Notes under the pieces: generated by a model
What the model saw: the letters and a program-made list of their open reading frames with translations, nothing else
What the model was told of the DNA's origin: nothing
The model's database searches: none
In this document: piece by piece, positions 43,557 to 50,430 of the stretch
How positions within the stretch are numbered: position 1 is the first letter of the stretch
Layout: every line of letters begins with the position of its first letter
Program-made: the position numbers and the translations under genes
Origin: Nostocoides_A vanveenii
GTDB taxonomy: Bacteria; Actinomycetota; Actinomycetes; Actinomycetales; Dermatophilaceae
NCBI RefSeq assembly: GCF_039531165.1
Contig: NZ_BAAAPN010000107.1
Coordinates: 61,515-125,514, forward strand
Length of the DNA: 64,000 nucleotides
Reading direction: 5' to 3'

Positions 43557-45672
43557 GCGCGGCCCGTTCGTCTGGACGCGGCTCGATCTGCCGGCACCGA
43601 TCACGGTCGAAGCCGCGAGGGCGGCCATCAGCACGTTGGCAGGACTGCCCGGTCAACCACGACTGGTGCTCGAAGCCTGCGGTAGCAAAAGCCAGGTGAC
43701 CTGGCGCGTGGGTGCCGAAAGCGCGACCGCTCGCCGGGCTGTCGCCGCCATGACGCATCAGATGCCGGAACTACGGGGACAAGAAGTCAGCGGACAGGGG
43801 CCGTCTTCTACGCTCGCGGCGGCGGTGCGGCTACCGGGGCATCGCCGCGTCGCGCTCGACGTGACCGCGACCGAGTCGGTGGCTCGCAGCGTGCTAGGCG
43901 CGCTCAGCGGGGCTCGGGCCGATGAGGTGGTGAGGCTGCAGGTTGTGCTCGGCCCACGGCATCGCCCGCGACAACTGGGTGAGGTGGCGGCGTCAGAGCG
44001 GACCCGTCTGACGGCCAAGTACGGCGAGCATCGGTTCTCGTGTGAACTGCGGATCGGTGCGACCGCGGAGGATCCGGCCCGAGCCAAGAGACTGGTTAGC
44101 ACGACCGCTGCCAGTTTGCGCTGCCTCGAAGTGCCCGGGCTGGCGCTGCACCTCAAACGCAGCAGTCTGCGGGCTATCGACGAGGCCCGCGATCCACTGT
44201 TCTGGCCGCTGGAACTGGGCGTCAGTGAAGTGGTCAGCATCCTCGGCTGGCCCATCGCCGCCAAGCCCGAGACGGTGCTACCCGGCGTGCCCTCACCGCA
44301 CCCACGACTCCTACCCGTCGATGCCCGCATCCCTGACCGTGGCCGACTGCTGGGGGTATCGACACTGGAGCGAAGCCGAGCGCTGGCACAAGGAGTCGAG
44401 GAAGCCAAGCGCGTCACCCACGTCATGGGCCCGATGGGAGTCGGCAAGTCCGTGCTCATCACCCGGCTAGCGCTGGCCGATGCCGCCGCCGGGCGCGCCG
44501 TCGTCCTCATCGACGGCAAGGGCGACACGCTGACGGACTTCGCGTCGCGGCTGGACCCATCCCGGCACGACGACGTGGTCTGGATCGACCCGACCGACGA
44601 GGCACCGGTCGGCATCGACGCCTTCCGCGGCGAGCCCGAGCGACAAGCCGATATCCTCTACGGCGTCTTCCGGGGCCTGTACGGGGAAGCATTGGGGCCA
44701 CGCAGCAGCGACTTGCTTCACGCCGGACTGCTCACCCTCGCTCGGGCTGGTGACTGCTCGCTGTCGATGCTGCCGCTGCTGTTCACCAGCCCACGGTTCC
44801 GTCGCAGCATCACAGGCAAGGTCAGTACTGCCGACCCACTGGGACTTGGTGCGGTCTGGGCATGGTTCGAAGCCATCTCCGATGCCGAGCGCACCCAGGT
44901 GGTCGCCCCGATCCGCAACAAGCTCGACCCGCTGCTGTCCCTGCGCCCGGGACTACGCGCGATGTTCGGACAGACCACACCCAGGTTTGCGCTCAGCGAC
45001 CTGTTCACCGAGCCCAGCAAGCGGCCCATCCTGCTGGTCAACCTCGGATCGGCCGAACTCGGCCCGGAGGGCGCCAGGCTACTCGGGTCGGTGCTGCTGG
45101 CGCTTATCTGGCAAGCCGCGCAGTCCCGGACACGGCTCCCAGCCTCGGCACGACACCCGGGGATGCTCTACATCGATGAGTTTCAGGACGTCGTCCGACT
45201 CGGCGACCTCTCCGACGTCATGAGCCGAGCCCGCGGCCTCGGGTTGGCCTTCACCGTGGCTCATCAGAGCCTGAGTCAAGTCCCGCCGAGCGTGAAGGCG
45301 GCCCTGCTGTCGCTGGCCCGTTCGCGCATTTGCTTCCAGCTAGCCCCAGCTGATGCCAAGGAGATCGCCGCGACCACTGGTGGGGTCTTGACGGCCCGGG
45401 ACTTCCAAGAGTTGCCCGCTTTCACGGCCTACGCCTCGCTGCTGGTCGGCGGCGACCGGACGCCCTGGTGCAGCCTGTCCACCGAGCCGCTACCCCGAGC
45501 GAGCCCCGACGCGGCGGCCATCCGGACGGCCTCACGGACGCGCTACGGGCGCCTGGTTGCCGAAGTCGAAGCCGAGCTCTACCGCGTGGCCGGCTACAGC
45601 GCCGATGCCGCGACTGAGCCAACCTTCGGTCGGACCCGCCGGGCAACGGGACAATGCGGAGGTGCCGCATGA
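43549..45672 (+). CDS. Conjugative coupling ATPase (TraD/VirD4-HerA type)
   Basis: About 707 residues from the ATG at 43549. The N-terminal 270 residues carry no clear membrane helix. Walker A is GPMGVGKS (294-301) and Walker B MLYIDEFQD (539-547), followed by GLAFTVAHQSLSQVP, the sensor Gln/Ser region of the HerA/FtsK/VirD4 class. VVLIDGKGDTLTD is also typical of actinobacterial element ATPases with a DUF87-like core. It probably feeds DNA to a transfer channel. It sits in an operon with the Replic_Relax, methyltransferase and ardA genes. No mating-channel genes are visible, so the element may be mobilizable rather than self-transmissible. Confidence 0.82.
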   Translation: MNRRGPFVWTRLDLPAPITVEAARAAISTLAGLPGQPRLVLEACGSKSQVTWRVGAESATARRAVAAMTHQMPELRGQEVSGQGPSSTLAAAVRLPGHRRVALDVTATESVARSVLGALSGARADEVVRLQVVLGPRHRPRQLGEVAASERTRLTAKYGEHRFSCELRIGATAEDPARAKRLVSTTAASLRCLEVPGLALHLKRSSLRAIDEARDPLFWPLELGVSEVVSILGWPIAAKPETVLPGVPSPHPRLLPVDARIPDRGRLLGVSTLERSRALAQGVEEAKRVTHVMGPMGVGKSVLITRLALADAAAGRAVVLIDGKGDTLTDFASRLDPSRHDDVVWIDPTDEAPVGIDAFRGEPERQADILYGVFRGLYGEALGPRSSDLLHAGLLTLARAGDCSLSMLPLLFTSPRFRRSITGKVSTADPLGLGAVWAWFEAISDAERTQVVAPIRNKLDPLLSLRPGLRAMFGQTTPRFALSDLFTEPSKRPILLVNLGSAELGPEGARLLGSVLLALIWQAAQSRTRLPASARHPGMLYIDEFQDVVRLGDLSDVMSRARGLGLAFTVAHQSLSQVPPSVKAALLSLARSRICFQLAPADAKEIAATTGGVLTARDFQELPAFTAYASLLVGGDRTPWCSLSTEPLPRASPDAAAIRTASRTRYGRLVAEVEAELYRVAGYSADAATEPTFGRTRRATGQCGGAA

Positions 45673-46655
45673 GTGCGCCGGAACCGCTCTGGCAACGGCG
45701 AGTCGGCGACGCCTATGTCCCGGGTCAGGGGCTACCGCTCGGTCTGCCGGTCACCTCGAGTAACGACGAAGTGTCCTTGCAGGTCAGGGACGAGTTTCCC
45801 GCGCCAAGGGAGCCGAATACTTCGTCCGTTTCCACTCCCTCAGTCCGCTCGGGCGTGGGAGGGCGCCGGGTCAGCCGCCGCGCCCTGGCACGCCTCGCCA
45901 CGAACCTGTCCGAACGGGATGAACTCGTGCTGCGCCGCGTCGCCGAGCACCGCTACCTGACAACCCACCAGCTGCAAGGCTTCTGCTTCGCCGAGCACGC
46001 TAGCGACGCCTCGGCCTCACGCACCACCCGTCGGGTGCTGGCACGGCTGGAGGGCGACGGCCTGGTGCGGGCTCTCGAACGGCGGATCGGCGGCGTGCAC
46101 GCCGGGTCGCAGGCCACCATCTGGCAGCTCGCTCCCGCCGGTAGTCGTCTGGTCTACGGGGAAGAGAAGCGTCGACGGAGCGGTCCGCCCAGTGACCGCT
46201 TCCTCCGTCACCAGTTAGCGGTGGCGGACGTCCACGTCCTACTCCAGCAGCACCAGCGCATTGAGGCGATCGAGCAGGTAGCAGTCGAGGTCGAACCCGC
46301 CTCATGGCGGCGCTACCAAGGCCCTACCGGAGAACCACGCTGGCTGCAGCCCGATCTGTTTGCTGAGATCACCAGCAGCGACTTCGTCGACCGCTACTTC
46401 ATCGAAGTCGACCTGGGTACCGAGTCACTCCCCACGCTGCTCGGGAAGTGTGAGCAATACGAGCAGTACCTGAAGAGCGGCGTCGAGCAGGCGCGCTCCG
46501 GCGGCTTTCCGCTCGTGCTGTGGCTGTTCCTCAGTCCCGAGCGGGCGGACCGCCTCAAGGCGGCGGTGCGCCGCTCTGGGCGGCTGACCAACTCCCTCTA
46601 CCGGTATGCCACGCCCGAGACGATCACCCAGGTGCTGGCCGGAGGTGGGGTATGA
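45669..46655 (+). CDS. Replication-relaxation family protein
   Basis: About 328 residues from ATG 45669, overlapping the previous stop (ATGA). A winged-helix region (LSERDELVLRRVAEHRYLTT, RTTRRVLARLEGDGLVRALE) precedes a domain with HQLAVADVHVLLQQH, LQPDLFAEITSS and YFIEVDLGTESLPTLLGKCE, the pattern of Replic_Relax (PF13814) proteins, whose acidic residues (PD...E-x-D...K) resemble a nuclease core. These proteins act in replication or relaxation of mobile elements. It is the best candidate here for DNA processing at transfer. Confidence 0.8.
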   Translation: MSAPEPLWQRRVGDAYVPGQGLPLGLPVTSSNDEVSLQVRDEFPAPREPNTSSVSTPSVRSGVGGRRVSRRALARLATNLSERDELVLRRVAEHRYLTTHQLQGFCFAEHASDASASRTTRRVLARLEGDGLVRALERRIGGVHAGSQATIWQLAPAGSRLVYGEEKRRRSGPPSDRFLRHQLAVADVHVLLQQHQRIEAIEQVAVEVEPASWRRYQGPTGEPRWLQPDLFAEITSSDFVDRYFIEVDLGTESLPTLLGKCEQYEQYLKSGVEQARSGGFPLVLWLFLSPERADRLKAAVRRSGRLTNSLYRYATPETITQVLAGGGV

Positions 46656-47585
46656 GCGCGGCCGCGGACGCTCTGCCGACAGGGCAGATCCTGCAAGGTG
46701 ACGCCGTCGAGCGCCTCGGTGACCTGCCTGCGGGGAGCGTGGACTGCGTTGTCACGAGCCCGCCGTACTTCCGGCTGCGCGACTACGGCGTGCCGGGACA
46801 ACTCGGGCTTGAAGGACACGTCGACCAGTGGGTTGAGGAGCTACGGGCCGTCACGCAGGCAATGGCCCGCGTGTTGAAGCCGACTGGGACGTTCTGGCTC
46901 AACCTTGGCGATACCTACAGCACGCATGCGAGAGAGGGCGCGCCGCCGAAGTCGCTGCTGGGTGCACCCGAACGGCTGCTGCTGGCACTGGTGGAGGACG
47001 GCTGGACGATCCGCAACAAGGTCCATCTGGGCTAAGACCAACCCGATGCCATCGAGCGTCACTGACCGGCTCTCCACCACGCACGAGTACCTCTACCTGC
47101 TGACTCGCGGCCCGCGCTACTACTTCGACCTTGACGCCATCCGCGAACCCCACCGCAGCCGACCACCTCAGCGACGGCGTGAACCGCGGCCGGGCAAATA
47201 CGCCGCCGGGACACCAGCGCTGGGGCCGAACAGCGACGGTGACGATGGTCTGCGCGCCCTCAAGGCCCGCGGGATGGTCGGCCATCCGCTCGGCAAGAAC
47301 CCCGGCGATGTCTGGCAGATGGCCACTGCTCACTTTCGCGGCGCCCACTTCGCCACCTACCCAGAGAGGTTGGTAAGGCGCATCATCCGCGCTGGTTGCC
47401 CGCCCGGCGGCATCGTGCTCGACCCCTTCATGGGCGCTGGCACAACCGCACTGGTGGCCGAAGCCGAAGGCAGGCGGTGGATCGGCATCGAACTAAACCC
47501 GGACTTCATCCAGCAAGCCGAAGCCCGACTAGCGGCGGTACGCGCCGCCGGACACGCACGACTGAACCGAAAGGAGGTGACATGA
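46652..47585 (+). pseudogene. Frameshifted DNA methyltransferase of the mobile element
   Basis: The first frame starts at 46652 and gives motif IV (TSPPYF in VVTSPPYFRLRDYG) and LNLGDTYSTHA, then stops at 47033-47035. The second frame continues with IWAKTNPMPSSVTDRL and ends with motif I (DPFMGAGTTALVAEAEG). One extra C near 47025 (GTCCATCTGG instead of GTCATCTGG) accounts for the break. Repaired, it would be a beta-class N4/N6 methyltransferase of about 310 residues. It may be an orphan anti-restriction methylase. It overlaps both neighbours by four bases, and ardA remains translatable. Real mutation or sequence error are both possible. Confidence 0.75.
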
Positions 47586-48226
47586 GTGAACACAACACCC
47601 ACAACGAACTTGAACAGCACAACGAGCATCCGGAGAAGTCGGGTGCAGAGCACGAGGCCAGCCGCGAAGCGCTCATCACCCAGCGACCGAGGGTCTGGAT
47701 CGGAAGCTTGGCGGACTACAACGCCGGCATCCTCACCGGTGACTGGGTGGACGCGGCAGTCGACGACCAGACACTCATCGAGGCGGCGAAGACCATCGTG
47801 GCCAAAAGCCACAATCCGCCGGCTGAGGAATGGGCCATCTTCGACTACGACAACTTCCACGGCTGGAAACCGGGCGAATACGAAGACCTCACCGTCGTCG
47901 CCCGCGTGGCGCGCGGCATCGCCCAGCATGGACCCGCCTTCGCCGCCTGGGCCGACCTCCACGACGCTGACCCCGACATGCTGGACGGCTTCGAGGACGC
48001 CTACCTCGGGTACTTCGACTCCACTGAAGCCTGGGCCGAGTCCGTGCTTGACGACATGGGCACGCGAGAGGAGATCGACCGACTCCTCGAAGAGAAGGTC
48101 GGTGACCTCGCGCGCTACGTCCAACTCGACACCGGCGCCTGGGCACAGGACTGCTGGATCAGCGGCGACATCGCCGTCTGCCATGACCCGGCGGGAGGGG
48201 TGTGGGTTTTCGACGGTCGACTCTGA
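47582..48226 (+). CDS. ardA: Antirestriction protein ArdA
   Basis: 214 residues with AAAGGAGGTGAC before the ATG. RVWIGSLADYNAGILTGDWV is the typical ArdA domain-1 start, followed by EEWAIFDYDNFHGWKPGEY and acidic helices (EDAYLGYFDSTEAWAESVLD, REEIDRLLEEKVGDLARYVQ). ArdA mimics B-form DNA and blocks type I restriction enzymes, protecting incoming DNA after transfer. It ends the transfer operon, so protection is made together with transfer functions. Confidence 0.9.
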   Translation: MSEHNTHNELEQHNEHPEKSGAEHEASREALITQRPRVWIGSLADYNAGILTGDWVDAAVDDQTLIEAAKTIVAKSHNPPAEEWAIFDYDNFHGWKPGEYEDLTVVARVARGIAQHGPAFAAWADLHDADPDMLDGFEDAYLGYFDSTEAWAESVLDDMGTREEIDRLLEEKVGDLARYVQLDTGAWAQDCWISGDIAVCHDPAGGVWVFDGRL

Positions 48227-48251
48227 CAACTAGTAGCTGACTTGCAGAACC

Positions 48252-48323
48252 TTGACATCTGAACAGCGCAACATATTGTGGCGCGACACGCCGAGAGCCA
48301 CTACATGTAGTGGTTAGTTGACA
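48252..48323 (+). promoter_or_regulatory. Promoter region of the ART-like gene
   Basis: TTGACA (48252) and TATTGT (48274) are spaced 16 bp. A perfect 16-bp palindrome CCACTACATGTAGTGG lies at 48298-48313, followed by a second TTGACA (48318). The palindrome between two promoters looks like an operator; its regulator is not identified. Confidence 0.55.
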
Positions 48324-48407
48324 ATGGGCGGTACCTTGTACTCAGTAACTACACCCTTGTAACCTTTGGTCACAAGGGGTCCGCCTGAGTGAAGGAGGTG
48401 GCAGTCC

Positions 48408-49013
48408 ATGCCTACCGACTCCATCTACGCCTTCCATGGTACGACGTCGTCAGTCCTCGACTCGATCGCCACGAGCGGCCTCCAGAAGACCATAGGCGGT
48501 GGGCACTGGCTTGGCGACAACGGCATCTACTTTGTGCCGCGGGACCCCAAGTTCGCCCTTGGCTACGCACTTCAAAAGGTTCGGCGAGACAGAGCCAAGG
48601 GTATCGACGGCAGCCCCGTGGTCATTCGAGCGACCATCGACATGCGGGAGTGCTTCGACCTCCTCCTGATCGAGTACCGTGAGCTTCTCAAAGACTTCGC
48701 CCCGGCCTACCTTGATACCGTCCCTGAGTCCGTCTGGCCGGAGGTCGCTCAAGACCAAATACGGCGAGGCCTTGACAGTATGGTGATTCGGCAGGCGATG
48801 AAGGTTTTAAGAACCTCCGGCGGGAAGCCATATGCATCGCTGCAGGCGGCCGTGCCGGCCAGATTTGGGGAGATCCCTAAGGGCGTGTACCCCCCTGGGG
48901 GTGCGCTCTATCAGGTCGGCGACAAGAAGTCGTGGTTCGACATTCACGACCACGTGCAACTCATAGTTTTCGATGAGTCATGCATCAGCGACGTTGAAGT
49001 GGTTGAGGTCTAA
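48408..49013 (+). CDS. ADP-ribosyltransferase-like protein
   Basis: 201 residues with GAAGGAGGTGG nine bases before the ATG. YAFHGTTSSVLDSIATSGL (His10) and WLGDNGIYFVPRDPKFALGY (Tyr41) match the H and Y of the H-Y-[E/Q] fold of ADP-ribosyltransferases (ART/PARP/DUF3990-like). The C-terminal DIHDHVQLIVFDESCI supplies a late Q/E strand (Q184 or E190). It may modify a host protein or nucleic acid, as a toxin or an anti-defence factor, given ardA upstream. It has its own promoter region. The convergent small gene overlaps its last four bases. The ART call is a motif judgement, not an alignment. Confidence 0.55.
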   Translation: MPTDSIYAFHGTTSSVLDSIATSGLQKTIGGGHWLGDNGIYFVPRDPKFALGYALQKVRRDRAKGIDGSPVVIRATIDMRECFDLLLIEYRELLKDFAPAYLDTVPESVWPEVAQDQIRRGLDSMVIRQAMKVLRTSGGKPYASLQAAVPARFGEIPKGVYPPGGALYQVGDKKSWFDIHDHVQLIVFDESCISDVEVVEV

Positions 49014-49213
49014 TCGCTATTCGGGCCAACAGCGATCGGATGAAAATCGAGGTTTTCGCGCCACTCCTGCGTAGCCGCCAACTTCTCGGCAGCTTTCGCC
49101 AAGGCCTCATAGACACGATCCTGCCCTTGCCGATCAATGCCAAACTTGTCCAACTCGGTCCGTGACGCCTCGCTAGGCGCAACGTAGCGGCCAAAGTCCT
49201 TCTCATTACGCAT
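49010..49213 (-). CDS. Small protein convergent with the ART-like gene
   Basis: 67 residues (KDFGRYVAPSEASRTELDKF, then RVYEALAKAAEKLAATQEW). AGGAGG lies ten bases before the ATG, and TTGACA with TATGTG form an upstream promoter. It is helical and charged. It overlaps the ART-like stop by four bases, which could give antisense control or mark an immunity gene; neither is shown. No family recognised. Confidence 0.6.
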   Translation of the reverse strand: MRNEKDFGRYVAPSEASRTELDKFGIDRQGQDRVYEALAKAAEKLAATQEWRENLDFHPIAVGPNSD

Positions 49214-49244
49214 ATTCAGTTGTCCTCCTGCTCATGATTATCGC

Positions 49245-49273
49245 ACATAGCACATCCTAGGACAACGTGTCAA
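49245..49273 (-). promoter_or_regulatory. Promoter of the 67-residue gene
   Basis: On the minus strand, a perfect TTGACA (49273-49268) is followed 17-18 bp later by CTATGT/TATGTG. Confidence 0.6.
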
Positions 49274-49327
49274 GGGCACCGCCTTGGGAACTGAACGAGT
49301 CTACGTCACGGTGTCAACAGGGAGACG

Positions 49328-49345
49328 AATGACACGCGTGTCATT
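49328..49345. promoter_or_regulatory. 18-bp perfect palindrome upstream of RHH gene
   Basis: AATGACACGCGTGTCATT is fully self-complementary and lies in the gap before the ribbon-helix-helix gene, so it is a likely operator, perhaps autoregulatory. Confidence 0.6.
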
Positions 49346-49363
49346 TCGAACATAGTTTCACTT

Positions 49364-49426
49364 CCTCGGGAGCCTGCAGCCGCCCCTCGAACCCACTTCG
49401 GGTTCGGCGGCTGCACCACCCCGAGG
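49364..49426 (+). terminator. Long structured hairpin in the RHH leader
   Basis: Nested stems CCTCGGG/CCCGAGG, GCAGCCGCC/GGCGGCTGC and CGAACCC/GGGTTCG form one extended hairpin 57-119 nt before the RHH start. It could be an attenuator of readthrough into the RHH-XRE-integrase segment, or a terminator. Confidence 0.5.
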
Positions 49427-49482
49427 AGGTGGCTGGATGCCCGCATCTGGGCAAACACCCTCAGGAAGGAGTAGGGAGCACC

Positions 49483-49770
49483 ATGAAGACGCTCGCCATC
49501 CGGTTGGACGAGGATCTGCACACGCGGCTGACCATGCTGTCCAAGCTCGCAGGCACGACGGTGACGGACACCATCCGCACCGCCATCGAGCAGCACCTGA
49601 CCGCCCTGGCCAGTGATCCTGCGATCACGGCCAAGGCCCAGGAACTGACTGCTGAGATCGAGAAGGAAGCTGCTCAGCAACGCCAGGCCCTCGCCGCCCT
49701 CATCGGCTCGACCACCACGTCGAGCCCATCGGCCGCTACCGCCCGCCCGGGCCGTAGCGCCAAGCGGTGA
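49483..49770 (+). CDS. Ribbon-helix-helix (CopG-like) DNA-binding protein
   Basis: 95 residues. MKTLAIRLDEDLHTRLTMLS and VTDTIRTAIEQHLTALAS form the beta-strand, helix, helix of an RHH/CopG domain; a coiled C-terminal tail follows (QELTAEIEKEAAQQRQALAA). AAGGAG lies upstream. Probably a small regulator or antitoxin-type protein of the element. A 16-bp-stem terminator follows, separating it from the XRE gene. Confidence 0.82.
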   Translation: MKTLAIRLDEDLHTRLTMLSKLAGTTVTDTIRTAIEQHLTALASDPAITAKAQELTAEIEKEAAQQRQALAALIGSTTTSSPSAATARPGRSAKR

Positions 49771-49813
49771 CCGATCCGCAAGTCGCGGACGACACCGACA
49801 ACCCTTCCACCCA

Positions 49814-49853
49814 CGGTGGGAACCGGCGCACTGTTACGCGCCGGTTCCCACCG
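49814..49853 (+). terminator. Terminator after RHH gene
   Basis: CGGTGGGAACCGGCGC pairs with GCGCCGGTTCCCACCG (16 bp, perfect) around an 8-nt loop. It lies between the RHH stop and the XRE promoter. Confidence 0.8.
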
Positions 49854-49921
49854 CAACTCAAGAGAAATAGACCCGCTAGACAAACAGATAGAGAAATTCA
49901 TCCCACCCACTCATATTCCTC

Positions 49922-49949
49922 TTCACAATCGTGGAAATGTCCGTATAAT
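49922..49949 (+). promoter_or_regulatory. Leaderless promoter and operator of the XRE repressor
   Basis: TTCACA (49922) and a perfect TATAAT (49944) are spaced 16 bp. The GTG start is only seven bases past the -10 box, so the transcript should be leaderless. The -35 region is the operator-like TTCACAATCGTGGAA, nearly the same as the two operators at 43182 and 43223, implying autoregulation. Confidence 0.8.
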
Positions 49950-49956
49950 GGGAACG

Positions 49957-50430
49957 GTGAGAAACTTGAAAACCAAGAAGCAAGAAGTCCAGAATAACGC
50001 TAGCAGTCAGCAGCCAGAATCATTTGGGTCATTTCTGCGCAACGCGCGAACAGCGAGAGGTCTGACGATGGCGACGCTTGCCAAGTCAGCTGGAATCGCC
50101 CTTGGTCAGCTCCACAAGCTTGAGACTGACCAGGTCAAGGGGAATATCAACGTGGGACATATTGCCGCGCTGGCCGGGCCGCTGGAAGTTCCGCTCTACC
50201 AGCTCTACCAAGCGGCCGGGTATCCGCCGGAACAGATTCCACTGCTGGAGCCCGAACTCGTCACCCGCCTGATGGAACTGCCACCTGAGGCACTGAGGAG
50301 CATCACGAACCTCCTGGACGGCCTCATGACTACCGGCAGCGCCACGTGGGATGGGCCACGTCTGGCGCCATTACCAGTGACGGTCGAAGAGGCCGAGGGT
50401 GAGAACGAACAGGAAGGAGGAGCGTCATGA
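49957..50430 (+). CDS. XRE-family repressor of the mobile element
   Basis: 157 residues. The GTG at 49957 is chosen from the promoter spacing; an ATG nine bases upstream overlaps the -10 box. SFGSFLRNARTARGLTMATL and SAGIALGQLHKLETDQVKGN form the XRE helix-turn-helix. The C-terminal half is helical (LVTRLMELPPEALRSITNLL). It overlaps the integrase start by ATGA, so repressor and integrase are co-translated. It likely binds the TTCAC..GTGAA sites at its own and the transfer promoters. Confidence 0.85.
   Translation: MRNLKTKKQEVQNNASSQQPESFGSFLRNARTARGLTMATLAKSAGIALGQLHKLETDQVKGNINVGHIAALAGPLEVPLYQLYQAAGYPPEQIPLLEPELVTRLMELPPEALRSITNLLDGLMTTGSATWDGPRLAPLPVTVEEAEGENEQEGGAS

Noticed and set aside
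46652..47035. Treating the first part of the element methyltransferase as a complete short gene
   Set aside because: It lacks the SAM-binding motif, which lies in the next frame directly downstream, so a frameshifted single gene is the better reading.
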